Below the pieces are notes generated by a model that saw nothing but the letters and a program-made list of their open reading frames with translations, was not told the DNA's origin and made no database searches. From the NCBI GenBank assembly GCA_003552925.1, contig PUOX01000054.1, forward strand, positions 1 through 37,456: a stretch of 37,456 bases of DNA, given 5' to 3'. The stretch's first letter is position 1, and the number at the start of each line of letters is the position of its first letter. The position numbers and the translations under genes are program-made. Positions 6,757 through 14,879 of this stretch are shown piece after piece. Source of the stretch: Mollicutes bacterium (GTDB lineage: Bacteria; Bacillota_I; Bacilli_A; Izemoplasmatales; Izemoplasmataceae).

Positions 6757-7605
6757 ATGGATGAATATGCACTAATGAAAGAATTCGGGTTTTCCAAAAA
6801 CGAGGCCAAATGTTACGTGGCTTTGTTGAAAAAGAGTCCAATGACCGGGTATGAGGTGGCCAAGCTTGCCAACATTACGCGCACCATGGTCTACGACACC
6901 TTGAAGCGGCTTGAACGAAAAAATGCTGTCCTGCCAATCGAGGGCACACCAAAAAAGTATGCTCCCGTCAATTATCGTGACTTAGTGGCGAACATGAAAG
7001 AGGACTATACTTCAAAACTTGATGCACTTGAAAAGCGACTGGAAAGAATTGAAGAGACTGAAAAAGATGAAGAGTATGTTTTGAACATATCGAGCTATGA
7101 TGAACTGTTGGTTCGTATGGAAAAAGGCATCGAAAATGCCGAGAAGGACATCTATCTTTCGATGTGGGACAAAGAAGCAGAATTGTTCGAGTCCGCACTT
7201 AGACGAGCGCATGAGCGCGGCGTTGCCATCCATGTTTTTTCTTTTTGCGAGTTGCCTTTTGACTTCGGGCGTCAGTATACATATGGAATGAAAGACGCTT
7301 GCCGAAAATTTCCCCGCCGAAGGATAATTGCTATCTTCGATCGTAGTGAAATGGTGGTTGGAGACGGCAATGGCGGCGATTCACAAATGCGCGTTTACAC
7401 TAAAAACAAAGCCTTGCTCTCAACGGCGATGGACCAAATACTACTCGACATCATCTTATATTACACTTTGAAGAACCAAGGGTATCTCGAAGAGGATGTC
7501 GATGTTGATACATACAATGAAGCAATCGAGAAGTTTTTCAAGTCTATTCGTATTCCATGGGAACAATTCCCCGGCATTGAAGCCGACGAAGTTCGGAAAA
7601 AGTAG
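6757..7605 (+). CDS. TrmB-family transcriptional regulator
   Basis: A 282-residue protein. Residues 1-80 form a winged helix: FGFSKNEAKCYVALLKKSPMTG, then a recognition helix ITRTMVYDTLKRLERK, then KKYAPV as the wing. A charged coiled coil follows at about 85-112. The C-terminal part, with a PLD-like alpha/beta pattern (IYLSMWDKEAELFESALRRAHERG...), is the usual effector domain of TrmB proteins, which sense maltose, trehalose or similar sugars. AAGGGGAG precedes ATG 6757. It is first in the ten-gene operon and probably controls it in response to the imported sugar. Confidence 0.85.
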   Translation: MDEYALMKEFGFSKNEAKCYVALLKKSPMTGYEVAKLANITRTMVYDTLKRLERKNAVLPIEGTPKKYAPVNYRDLVANMKEDYTSKLDALEKRLERIEETEKDEEYVLNISSYDELLVRMEKGIENAEKDIYLSMWDKEAELFESALRRAHERGVAIHVFSFCELPFDFGRQYTYGMKDACRKFPRRRIIAIFDRSEMVVGDGNGGDSQMRVYTKNKALLSTAMDQILLDIILYYTLKNQGYLEEDVDVDTYNEAIEKFFKSIRIPWEQFPGIEADEVRKK

Positions 7606-7614
7606 GAGGTTGTC

Positions 7615-8721
7615 ATGTTTAAACCGTTGAATCATTATAAACCGAATCTTGAAAAAACCATGGACCAAATGAACAAAACCTATGAAGACGCACTTCACAA
7701 CAAAGGGGGCAATGTAACGTTCCGCGCATTGCCGCCTGTTGACGTTCAAGTTTTTGAGGACTTTGACCTTACGAACTATAACTATGAAAACGACATCGAA
7801 CAATACGCCGATGATTTGTGCCGGATGTATGAACGTTCTTTTGAAGCACGCAAAGATGTGGACGACAATATGATTCCCTGCATCACACCCGTTTTGGGGA
7901 TTGGTGATTTCTCTGCTTTTGTTGCGGGGGAGATAGAGTTTAGAAAAGACACAAGCTGGTCGAAACCCGTTTTGCACAATCTTGACGACTGGAAAGAATT
8001 TCCAAAACTCGGCACCAGCAAATGGTACAAAAGACTGATGAAGATTACGGAAGCGCTCTTGAAACGAGCGAAAACAGGCGGCATTCCTTTCAACCGTGGA
8101 TATTTTTCGCCATTGGATTTGGCGGCAGCCTTACGGGGTGACGCCATCTATACGGATTTTTTCGACAACCCCGAAGGATTGAAAGAATTGCTGGATTATT
8201 GTACAAAAGCCACAATTCAATACGCTGAGGACGTTCTGAAACTAACGGAAAAGCATTTGGGCGAGACACGTTATGGCATGTGGTTTTTGCACGGGAATAT
8301 CAACATGGGCGAAGACATCGCCTGCAACATTTCTCAAGAGATGTATGAGGAGTTTTGCGCACCCTACACACAAAAAGTCATCAATCATTTCGGCCGAGGC
8401 CATATGCATACCCATTCGAGCGGCATGCATCTTTTGAAACCGATTTGCTCAATGGACGGAGTGGTCAGTTTGTGGCTACCTACCGATCCTAATACAAAGC
8501 GTCCGATTGACGATGTCGAGGACTTGCTTAAAAAAGTCGGAGCCGTTAACCAAGCCATTGATTGCGAGTCTTTTTCGGATATAAAGGACAATAAAGAACT
8601 TTTGAAACGCGGCAACTTTTCCATTACGTTGCCGGTTGACTCTGTTGAGGAAGCCAATCGCTATGTCGAAACGTTCAAACGTTTATTTGATGAAGAGAGA
8701 AAGGCTGCGAAAGACAAATAA
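7615..8721 (+). CDS. UroD-fold protein 1 (methyltransferase-like, altered zinc site)
   Basis: A 368-residue protein related to the uroporphyrinogen decarboxylase/MtaA TIM-barrel superfamily, which in corrinoid systems moves methyl groups to or from a cobalamin protein. The C-terminal half has the tell-tale segment at about 263-270, M-H-T-H-S-S-G, aligned with H-S-C-G of the paralogue at 17225. The usual zinc-ligand Cys is therefore Ser269, and the late Cys region (RGNFSITLPVDS) also lacks Cys. It may work without a zinc thiolate site, for example as a substrate-binding or sugar-handling member. AGGAGG precedes ATG 7615, 9 nt after the regulator. This is not heme-pathway HemE: no heme genes are nearby and two further paralogues are in the same operon. 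Confidence 0.75.
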   Translation: MFKPLNHYKPNLEKTMDQMNKTYEDALHNKGGNVTFRALPPVDVQVFEDFDLTNYNYENDIEQYADDLCRMYERSFEARKDVDDNMIPCITPVLGIGDFSAFVAGEIEFRKDTSWSKPVLHNLDDWKEFPKLGTSKWYKRLMKITEALLKRAKTGGIPFNRGYFSPLDLAAALRGDAIYTDFFDNPEGLKELLDYCTKATIQYAEDVLKLTEKHLGETRYGMWFLHGNINMGEDIACNISQEMYEEFCAPYTQKVINHFGRGHMHTHSSGMHLLKPICSMDGVVSLWLPTDPNTKRPIDDVEDLLKKVGAVNQAIDCESFSDIKDNKELLKRGNFSITLPVDSVEEANRYVETFKRLFDEERKAAKDK

Positions 8722-8733
8722 CGAGGTGCCTGT

Positions 8734-11031
8734 ATGCGGAAATTGACGCTGACACTTCTCGGAATGTTCACATTTGCGCTGTTATCGTTTGTTTCGACCG
8801 ATGTCGAGGCTGACGATCAGACAGTACGGGTGTGGTTTTCCCACATCGAAGCGGAAAACGAAGCGATGCGAGACATAGCTTCTGATTTTTCGGATGAAAC
8901 CGGCGTTGATGTTGAAATAATAAGCCGTCGCAGCATCTTTGATGCTCCTAACGATCTTGCGAACAATGCCGAAACTGCAAATCGTCCCGATATTGTGTTC
9001 ATGCAAGCGCCGGATATCGGAAGAATGGTGTATTCGGATCTTCTAAAACCTCTAGACGTTTCGGATTACGAAGACCGATATGCCTCAGTGGCCACCGAAG
9101 CATTCTATTATGACGGGCAGCATTATGGCGTTGGGTATTCCGTGGATACGAGCGGTCTTGTTTACAATAAGGATTTAATCGCTGAAGAAGACCTTCCGAA
9201 GACGTGGGATGAGTTTTTTGAGAAGGCTGAGGATTTGACAACACATACACCATGCGGCGCCATTGATGTGTATGGTGCACGCTTAAACCCTAGAGACATG
9301 TGGTTCAATTATCCTTTGATGGAGAGTTTCGGAGCGTATTATTTCGGCAGGACTCCGGATGGGTCGTACAACCCCTACGACATCGGGCTGGACAACCAGG
9401 GCATGCTGGAATATGTGGATTTCATGAGAGATTTGATGGACTTAGGGTTGACTTTGGACAACCCCAACCAAAGCGAAAGTCATATCTCATCGAATTTCGC
9501 GAACGGCCGGCTGGCCATGATGCTTTATGGGCTATGGAACGCTTCCGTCTATCAATCCCGCGACATCGACTACGGCATTGCCCCATTGCCCGGAAAAACC
9601 GAAGAACAGCCTTCTGAAGCGCTCACTACAGTTCAAGGCTTCGTTGTAAATGAATTTACGCGTAACGAAGAGGGGACGCTTTCCTTTTTGGAGTATTTGC
9701 TTGAGGATGAAAACCAGCAAACCTTGATTGAAGCGGGGAACCGTGAAGAACGCAAAACCGGAGAACGCAACCCGGCGAATCTCAGTGTGATGAACAGCGA
9801 TTATGTGCAAAAAGACGATATATTGTCCTCCTTGAGCGAATTGAACGCTCATGCGCAACCGTTTCCCAATGTGCCCGAAGGACCGATATGGTACAACCAC
9901 GCTCCAACAATCTTGCAGACCATATTTTACGACGACGCGAATGCGGAAGAGAAGCTAGAAGAACTGACGGACGCTATTCGTGCCGACGTAGCCGTCATGG
10001 GTGAAACTTACGAACACATCGAAATTCCGTGGTATGTACACCTTTTGGCTGCGTTGGGTGTCTTTTCGTTGGTGGGCACGGTGGTGTTTTTTCGCCGGCG
10101 CCGCCGTGTAAGCATCAAAGCCGGAAATCCCCCGAAATGGAGAACAACGCTCTTTGCCTGGCTATTCTTATCGCCCTTTTTCATCCTTTTGGGCATTTTC
10201 TATGTTTTTCCTATAGGACACAATGTGTTTTTGTCTCTTACAGACTATAGCGGAGTCAACCTTCGTGATTACGGACTGATTGGTTTTGAGAACTATCGGA
10301 CCATCTTCACCACCGGAATCACCGGGTTGCTTTCGATGACGATATGGACGTTTTTCTTTGCGTTTTCGGTCATTTTCCTTTCGTTCATCATGGGATCTTT
10401 GGTGGCGGTGATTTTGGACAAGTTCGACATGCGCATTGCAAAAATCTATCGATTGGTTTTCATTCTTCCCTGGGTCATTCCCGCAATCATCACCCTTTTG
10501 ATGTGGCGGGGACTGTTGGAGACCGATGGCGGCTTCGTCAATCAGTTGCTTCAATTGATGCGTCTTCCGAAAATTCCATGGCTAACACATCCGGTGTGGG
10601 CTCGTGTGAGTTCCATCTTGGTCATGACGTGGTTCTCGTTCCCTTACTATATGATTGTCGCCTTCGGCATGCTCAAATCCATTCCCAAAGAAAGCTATGA
10701 AGCCGCCGAAATGGACGGTGCGAATTCTGTGCAGGTTTTCCGTTACATCACTTTACCTTGGTTGTTCAAAGCGTTGATTCCGGTATTGATTATGGGATTT
10801 ATCATGCAGTTCAACCAGTTTGGCGTTTATATTTTGACCGAAGGCGGTCCGACAACTGGTTCGCTGGGCGAACCCGGTGCGACCGACTTGTTGATAACGT
10901 TTGTGTTCAATTTGGCGTTTAACACCCATCGTTACGCTCTTGCCGCAGCGTACTCGGTCATCATCTTCATTCTTGTCGGCGTCTTTGCGGTGTTGAGCAT
11001 GGTAGTTGCTCGGAAACGGATGGAGGTGTAA
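8734..11031 (+). CDS. Fused sugar-binding protein and MalF-type permease (CUT1 ABC importer)
   Basis: A 765-residue fusion. Residues 1-27 are a signal/anchor segment without lipobox Cys. Residues 28-425 form a family-1 solute-binding domain (TVRVWFSHIEAENEAM at the start; ARLNPRDMWFNYPLMESFG and FANGRLAMMLYG later). Residues 433-454 are a membrane segment ending in FFRRRRR, and about 470-765 are a six-helix permease with the EAA loop SYEAAEMDGANSVQVFRYITLPW at 654-676, which contacts the ATPase. Normally these are two proteins, with the binding protein lipid-anchored in Gram-positives. The predicted topology puts the binding domain outside and the EAA loop inside. The MalG-type partner starts 2 nt downstream. 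The neighbouring GH13 enzyme suggests alpha-glucan oligosaccharides as cargo. Confidence 0.9.
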   Translation: MRKLTLTLLGMFTFALLSFVSTDVEADDQTVRVWFSHIEAENEAMRDIASDFSDETGVDVEIISRRSIFDAPNDLANNAETANRPDIVFMQAPDIGRMVYSDLLKPLDVSDYEDRYASVATEAFYYDGQHYGVGYSVDTSGLVYNKDLIAEEDLPKTWDEFFEKAEDLTTHTPCGAIDVYGARLNPRDMWFNYPLMESFGAYYFGRTPDGSYNPYDIGLDNQGMLEYVDFMRDLMDLGLTLDNPNQSESHISSNFANGRLAMMLYGLWNASVYQSRDIDYGIAPLPGKTEEQPSEALTTVQGFVVNEFTRNEEGTLSFLEYLLEDENQQTLIEAGNREERKTGERNPANLSVMNSDYVQKDDILSSLSELNAHAQPFPNVPEGPIWYNHAPTILQTIFYDDANAEEKLEELTDAIRADVAVMGETYEHIEIPWYVHLLAALGVFSLVGTVVFFRRRRRVSIKAGNPPKWRTTLFAWLFLSPFFILLGIFYVFPIGHNVFLSLTDYSGVNLRDYGLIGFENYRTIFTTGITGLLSMTIWTFFFAFSVIFLSFIMGSLVAVILDKFDMRIAKIYRLVFILPWVIPAIITLLMWRGLLETDGGFVNQLLQLMRLPKIPWLTHPVWARVSSILVMTWFSFPYYMIVAFGMLKSIPKESYEAAEMDGANSVQVFRYITLPWLFKALIPVLIMGFIMQFNQFGVYILTEGGPTTGSLGEPGATDLLITFVFNLAFNTHRYALAAAYSVIIFILVGVFAVLSMVVARKRMEV

Positions 11032-11033
11032 AG

Positions 11034-11870
11034 ATGCGTCCTAAAACGAAAAAAAGACTGATACGCGCGCTGCTTCATGGGTTTTTGGTCGTTTTGGCGT
11101 TTGTGACCATTCTGCCGTTTGGCTATATCGTTTTGCTGTCCTTCGGCGAAGGGGTCGTTGGGGCGGAAGCAACCATCCCTGAGGCTTTTACGCTTGGAAA
11201 TTATCGAGCCCTTTTTGAAGAAACCGCCTTCGCTTCTTGGTTCATCAACTCTCTGCTGCTATCTCTTGCGGCGATGGGCATCGCGATTGTCTTGGTTTCT
11301 CTATCGGTCTACGCCTTTTCCCGATTAAACTTTTTTGGACGTTTCAAGACTTTCAACTTTGTCATGCTCGTCCAAATCTTTCCGCTTACTCTCTCGATGG
11401 TGTCGATTTTCCGAATCTTTATGGTGTTAGGGTTGTTGAATCGTTTATCCGGCTTGATCATCGTCAACTCTGTTTTGGCTTCGGCGGCTCTGGTGCTTGT
11501 CGCCAAAGGCTATTTTGACACAATCCCAAAAGAGATGGATGAAGCGGCTTTGTTGGACGGTGCCGGACGATTGAAAATTTTCTACAAAATCATCATGCCT
11601 TTGGCAAAACCTATTTTGGCTATTGTGGCCATGCAAAGTTTTGTCCTTGCTTATAACGAATACGTGATTGCAAGCGCCGTGATGACTGAAGGAATCGATT
11701 CCATGCCTTTGGCCGTCGGACTTCAAAGCTTAATCGTCGGACAGTATGGTACGAACTGGAGTCTTTATTGCGCCGGGGCGGTCATTGGAAGCATTCCCAT
11801 GCTCGTGTTGTTTTACTCGCTACAGAAATATTTTATCAGCAATTTGACGTCAGGCAGCGTCAAGGACTAG
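11034..11870 (+). CDS. MalG-type sugar ABC permease
   Basis: A 278-residue permease with six membrane segments. The EAA loop KEMDEAALLDGAGRLKIF...PLAKP lies near residues 170-190, and the protein ends with the short charged tail usual for MalG/UgpE relatives. It is the second membrane half of the CUT1 importer; the first half is the C-terminal part of the fused gene 2 nt upstream. GGAGGTG, formed by the last codons of that gene, serves as ribosome site, so the two are coupled. The ATPase is not in this operon but is encoded at 24174-25277. Confidence 0.92.
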   Translation: MRPKTKKRLIRALLHGFLVVLAFVTILPFGYIVLLSFGEGVVGAEATIPEAFTLGNYRALFEETAFASWFINSLLLSLAAMGIAIVLVSLSVYAFSRLNFFGRFKTFNFVMLVQIFPLTLSMVSIFRIFMVLGLLNRLSGLIIVNSVLASAALVLVAKGYFDTIPKEMDEAALLDGAGRLKIFYKIIMPLAKPILAIVAMQSFVLAYNEYVIASAVMTEGIDSMPLAVGLQSLIVGQYGTNWSLYCAGAVIGSIPMLVLFYSLQKYFISNLTSGSVKD

Positions 11871-11880
11871 GAGGAATATT

Positions 11881-13566
11881 ATGGAGAGATCGGCCGTATA
11901 CCACATCAGCGAACACGTCTACGCCTACCCTGTAAAAAGTGATGTTTTGGCGGTCCGCTTGAAAGTGAAAAAAGACGATGTCCATTGCGTCAGAGTTCAT
12001 TACAAAAACATCTACGACCATCAAGCGAAACCGCAGGCGAAGACTATGGAAAAAATACTGTCCGATGCGCATTGCGATTACTACGAGAGCGAAATCCACG
12101 TTCCCGGGAAGCGTTTCAAGTACTATTTTGAATTGCTTTTTGAAGAGGGACAACGCTTCTATACAGCTGACGGGTTCTTGAAAGACATCGGACATTTCAA
12201 CGCTTTCTTCTATCCTTACATCAATCAAGACGATTTGCTGGATGTGCCGCTTTGGGCAAAAGGCGAAACCATTTACCAAATCTTTGTCGACCGTTTCGCA
12301 AACGGCGAAACGTCAAACGACCCCGCAAACAAAAAATCGTGGGGTAGTCGCCCTGACCGCCGCACATATTACGGTGGCGACCTTCAAGGAGTCATTGAGC
12401 AACTAGATTATTTAAAGGGCTTAGGCGTCAAGATTTTGTATTTGAATCCGCTTTTTGCCTCTCCGACTTACCACAAATACGACATTGAAGACTACTACAC
12501 CATTGAGAAAATTTTCGGAGGCGAAAAAGCGCTTGAATCACTTGTTGAAAAAGCGCATCAAAAAGATATGAAAATCATCCTTGACGGAGTCTTCAACCAT
12601 TGCAGCAGCAATCATCCTTATTTTCGGGACGTGCTTGAAAAACAAGAAGCCTCTCCCTACAAGGATTGGTTCATGATTGATTCTTTTCCTGTTTCTAAAC
12701 AAGAACGGAATTATGACAGTTTTGGCGGACTGGTGCCGAGCATGCCGAAATTTGACACAACAAACCCCGAAGTCATCGGATATCTAACGGATGTTGCGGC
12801 GTATTGGACAAAGACCTTGAACATCGATGGTTGGCGACTGGACGTTGCCGACGAAGTCTCTCATACGTTTTGGAAAACCTTCCGCACAAAAGTTAAAAAA
12901 GCGAAAAGCGATTTGCTGATCATCGGGGAAGTTTGGAACCATGCCTCGCGCTGGCTGCAAGGCGATGAGATGGGCACAGTCACAAACTACAAATTCCGTG
13001 AATGGTTGAACCGCTTTGCCCTGCAAGAAATCTCAGCTTCCACCTTTTGGGAGAAAATACAGGCGAACATGGCTCTTTACAAAAAACCTCTTTTTCCCTA
13101 CTTAATCAATCTTGTCGGCAGCCACGACACCATCCGCAACAAAACCCTGTTAAACGATGAGGCGCTGCATTACCTATCGTTTGCGCTGATGATGATGTTT
13201 GAAGGGATGCCGCTCATCTATTATGGAGACGAAGTCGGCATGGAAGGCGGGGAAGACCCTGATAACCGCCGTGCCATGCGCTGGGAGTTGACCGACACCG
13301 TTTTGGCCGAGAACATCCGGCAACTATGCCGCTTTCGAGCGCGAAGCGAAATCCTAAAAAAAGGCACGCTTCGCCCACTGTCTCTCGACAAAAGAATCCT
13401 CGGATTTGAAAGGACGTACCAAAACGAAACACTCACGGTAGTGTTCAACTTCAGCGAAGCAACCTATACTTTCGACGCTTACGAAGTCCAAACCATTCAT
13501 TTCGGAGAAGCGACCCTCCAAAACGGTCTTCACATTCCACCGAAACAATTCGCAGTGGTGAGTTGA
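11881..13566 (+). CDS. GH13 cytoplasmic maltodextrin hydrolase / neopullulanase-type enzyme
   Basis: A 561-residue alpha-amylase-family enzyme without signal peptide. Residues 1-115 resemble the N-terminal beta domain (CBM34 type) of GH13_20 cyclomaltodextrinases, neopullulanases and maltogenic amylases. The barrel then shows region I DGVFNH (235-240), region V MPKFDT (288-293), region II GWRLDVADE with nucleophile D321, region III GEVW with acid/base E350, and region IV GSHDT with D416. All three catalytic acids are present. Such enzymes cut imported alpha-1,4/1,6 oligosaccharides or cyclodextrins in the cytoplasm. AGGAGG precedes ATG 11881. Its place after the permeases indicates that the importer carries an alpha-glucan-like oligosaccharide. 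Confidence 0.92.
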   Translation: MERSAVYHISEHVYAYPVKSDVLAVRLKVKKDDVHCVRVHYKNIYDHQAKPQAKTMEKILSDAHCDYYESEIHVPGKRFKYYFELLFEEGQRFYTADGFLKDIGHFNAFFYPYINQDDLLDVPLWAKGETIYQIFVDRFANGETSNDPANKKSWGSRPDRRTYYGGDLQGVIEQLDYLKGLGVKILYLNPLFASPTYHKYDIEDYYTIEKIFGGEKALESLVEKAHQKDMKIILDGVFNHCSSNHPYFRDVLEKQEASPYKDWFMIDSFPVSKQERNYDSFGGLVPSMPKFDTTNPEVIGYLTDVAAYWTKTLNIDGWRLDVADEVSHTFWKTFRTKVKKAKSDLLIIGEVWNHASRWLQGDEMGTVTNYKFREWLNRFALQEISASTFWEKIQANMALYKKPLFPYLINLVGSHDTIRNKTLLNDEALHYLSFALMMMFEGMPLIYYGDEVGMEGGEDPDNRRAMRWELTDTVLAENIRQLCRFRARSEILKKGTLRPLSLDKRILGFERTYQNETLTVVFNFSEATYTFDAYEVQTIHFGEATLQNGLHIPPKQFAVVS

Positions 13567-14862
13567 ATGGAACCCTATGTGAGGATTGACACCCCGCTTG
13601 AAGACTTTCAAGTGCTTCAACACAAAAACGGACATAAAACGTTGGAACTTGAGGGAACCTACAAAGTACGTTCGCCGAAAGACCAAGTCATCTGTCGTGT
13701 CTACTTTGAACAAGAAAACCTCATGGTCGCGGAAGAAAAGCCCGCTATGAAAAACGGACGCTGGCAATGCACGTTTGAACTACAAGCGGGGACCATATAC
13801 CGGATTGAGACCGGGTTGTTGCTTAAGGAAACCGGTTTTGATGGCCGATACGTCTCAAGAGGTGACATTGTCCGTCATGTGGGTGTGGGTGAAGTGTTTT
13901 TAGTCGCCGGACAAAGCAACGCCGTCGGATATGCGCGTGAAGCGCTTGAAGATGGCCCTGAATACGGCGTCTTCATGTACGACCGTCTAAACAAGTGGTC
14001 GCTCGCATCGCATCCGATTGGTCATGTTGATGCATCAAAAGCGAACGCTTCCATTTTGATGAGCGGCCACAGCCCTTGGCTCGCTTTCGGCAAGAAGATA
14101 TACCGCGAAAAACATATGCCCGTTGGTATTGTGCCTCTCGCTTTAAACGGCAGTTTTATCGAACAATGGTACAAGGCATCCGGTTTGTTCAAACAATTGA
14201 TAGACACGGCCAAAAACGCTGGGCACTTGATTTTCTACCAAGGTTGTTCCGATACCCGCACAATGCATCAGCACTATCAAGCGCGGCTTCACAGCTTCAT
14301 CGGAGAAGTCCGTAAGACTGCGCCGGCTTTAAAGATATATTTGATTCAAATCAGCGGCACCACGATGCCGGGTGTTGAGGCAAGCGGATGGAACGTTGTC
14401 AGAGAAGCCCAGCGAAGCGTCGCAACCGCTTGGAACATTCCTTTAATCACCACTTATGATTTGAAGGATTATAGCGACGACATCCACATCGGCGCGAAAG
14501 ACAATCTGAAAATCGCACAGCGAATGTATCGGGCCTACACCAAAGGGCCGTCCGTTCAAGCAAAATTCGCATATCGCCATAGCGACGGGACAATCCGCAT
14601 CGAGCTCACCAAGAATGTGCCGCTTCGTGTTCCCAAAAAGATTCCCATAAGAGTGCATGACGCGGAGGGAAACGACCTTCAGGTGGAAAGAATCAAACAG
14701 TGCCAGGAGAATCTCTACATCGAGCACAAACCGGGACAAGCCCAAAAAGTTTCATTGACTTTGGGTGCCTATTGTCAATTTGAGCCCATTCAATCCGATG
14801 ACCAACCACTTTCGTATTTTAGTTTGTCTTTGTTGAAGGAAAAAACAGCGAACAATCGCTGA
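13567..14862 (+). CDS. SGNH esterase, sialate-O-acetylesterase-like, cytoplasmic
   Basis: A 431-residue protein. After about 105 residues of beta-rich N-terminus comes VGEVFLVAGQSNAVGYA with the nucleophile Ser117. FYQGCSDT at about 223-230 occupies the block III position (usually QGE-S/A-N/D; here Cys replaces Glu). DDIHIGAKDN at about 304-313 gives the Asp-x-x-His pair (D304, H307). This is the PF03629-type layout, whose members remove O-acetyl groups from sugars. No signal peptide is present, so it would act on imported material. Its ATG follows the TGA of the GH13 gene with no gap. The pairing suggests an acylated oligosaccharide substrate; sialic acid itself is not suggested by any neighbour. 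Confidence 0.8.
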   Translation: MEPYVRIDTPLEDFQVLQHKNGHKTLELEGTYKVRSPKDQVICRVYFEQENLMVAEEKPAMKNGRWQCTFELQAGTIYRIETGLLLKETGFDGRYVSRGDIVRHVGVGEVFLVAGQSNAVGYAREALEDGPEYGVFMYDRLNKWSLASHPIGHVDASKANASILMSGHSPWLAFGKKIYREKHMPVGIVPLALNGSFIEQWYKASGLFKQLIDTAKNAGHLIFYQGCSDTRTMHQHYQARLHSFIGEVRKTAPALKIYLIQISGTTMPGVEASGWNVVREAQRSVATAWNIPLITTYDLKDYSDDIHIGAKDNLKIAQRMYRAYTKGPSVQAKFAYRHSDGTIRIELTKNVPLRVPKKIPIRVHDAEGNDLQVERIKQCQENLYIEHKPGQAQKVSLTLGAYCQFEPIQSDDQPLSYFSLSLLKEKTANNR

Positions 14863-14879
14863 AAAATGGAGGATAGAAT

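Noticed and set aside
13567-14862. Sialic-acid catabolism
   Set aside because: The esterase family name suggests it, but there is no NanA, NanE, NanK or sialidase gene; the neighbours point to an alpha-glucan.
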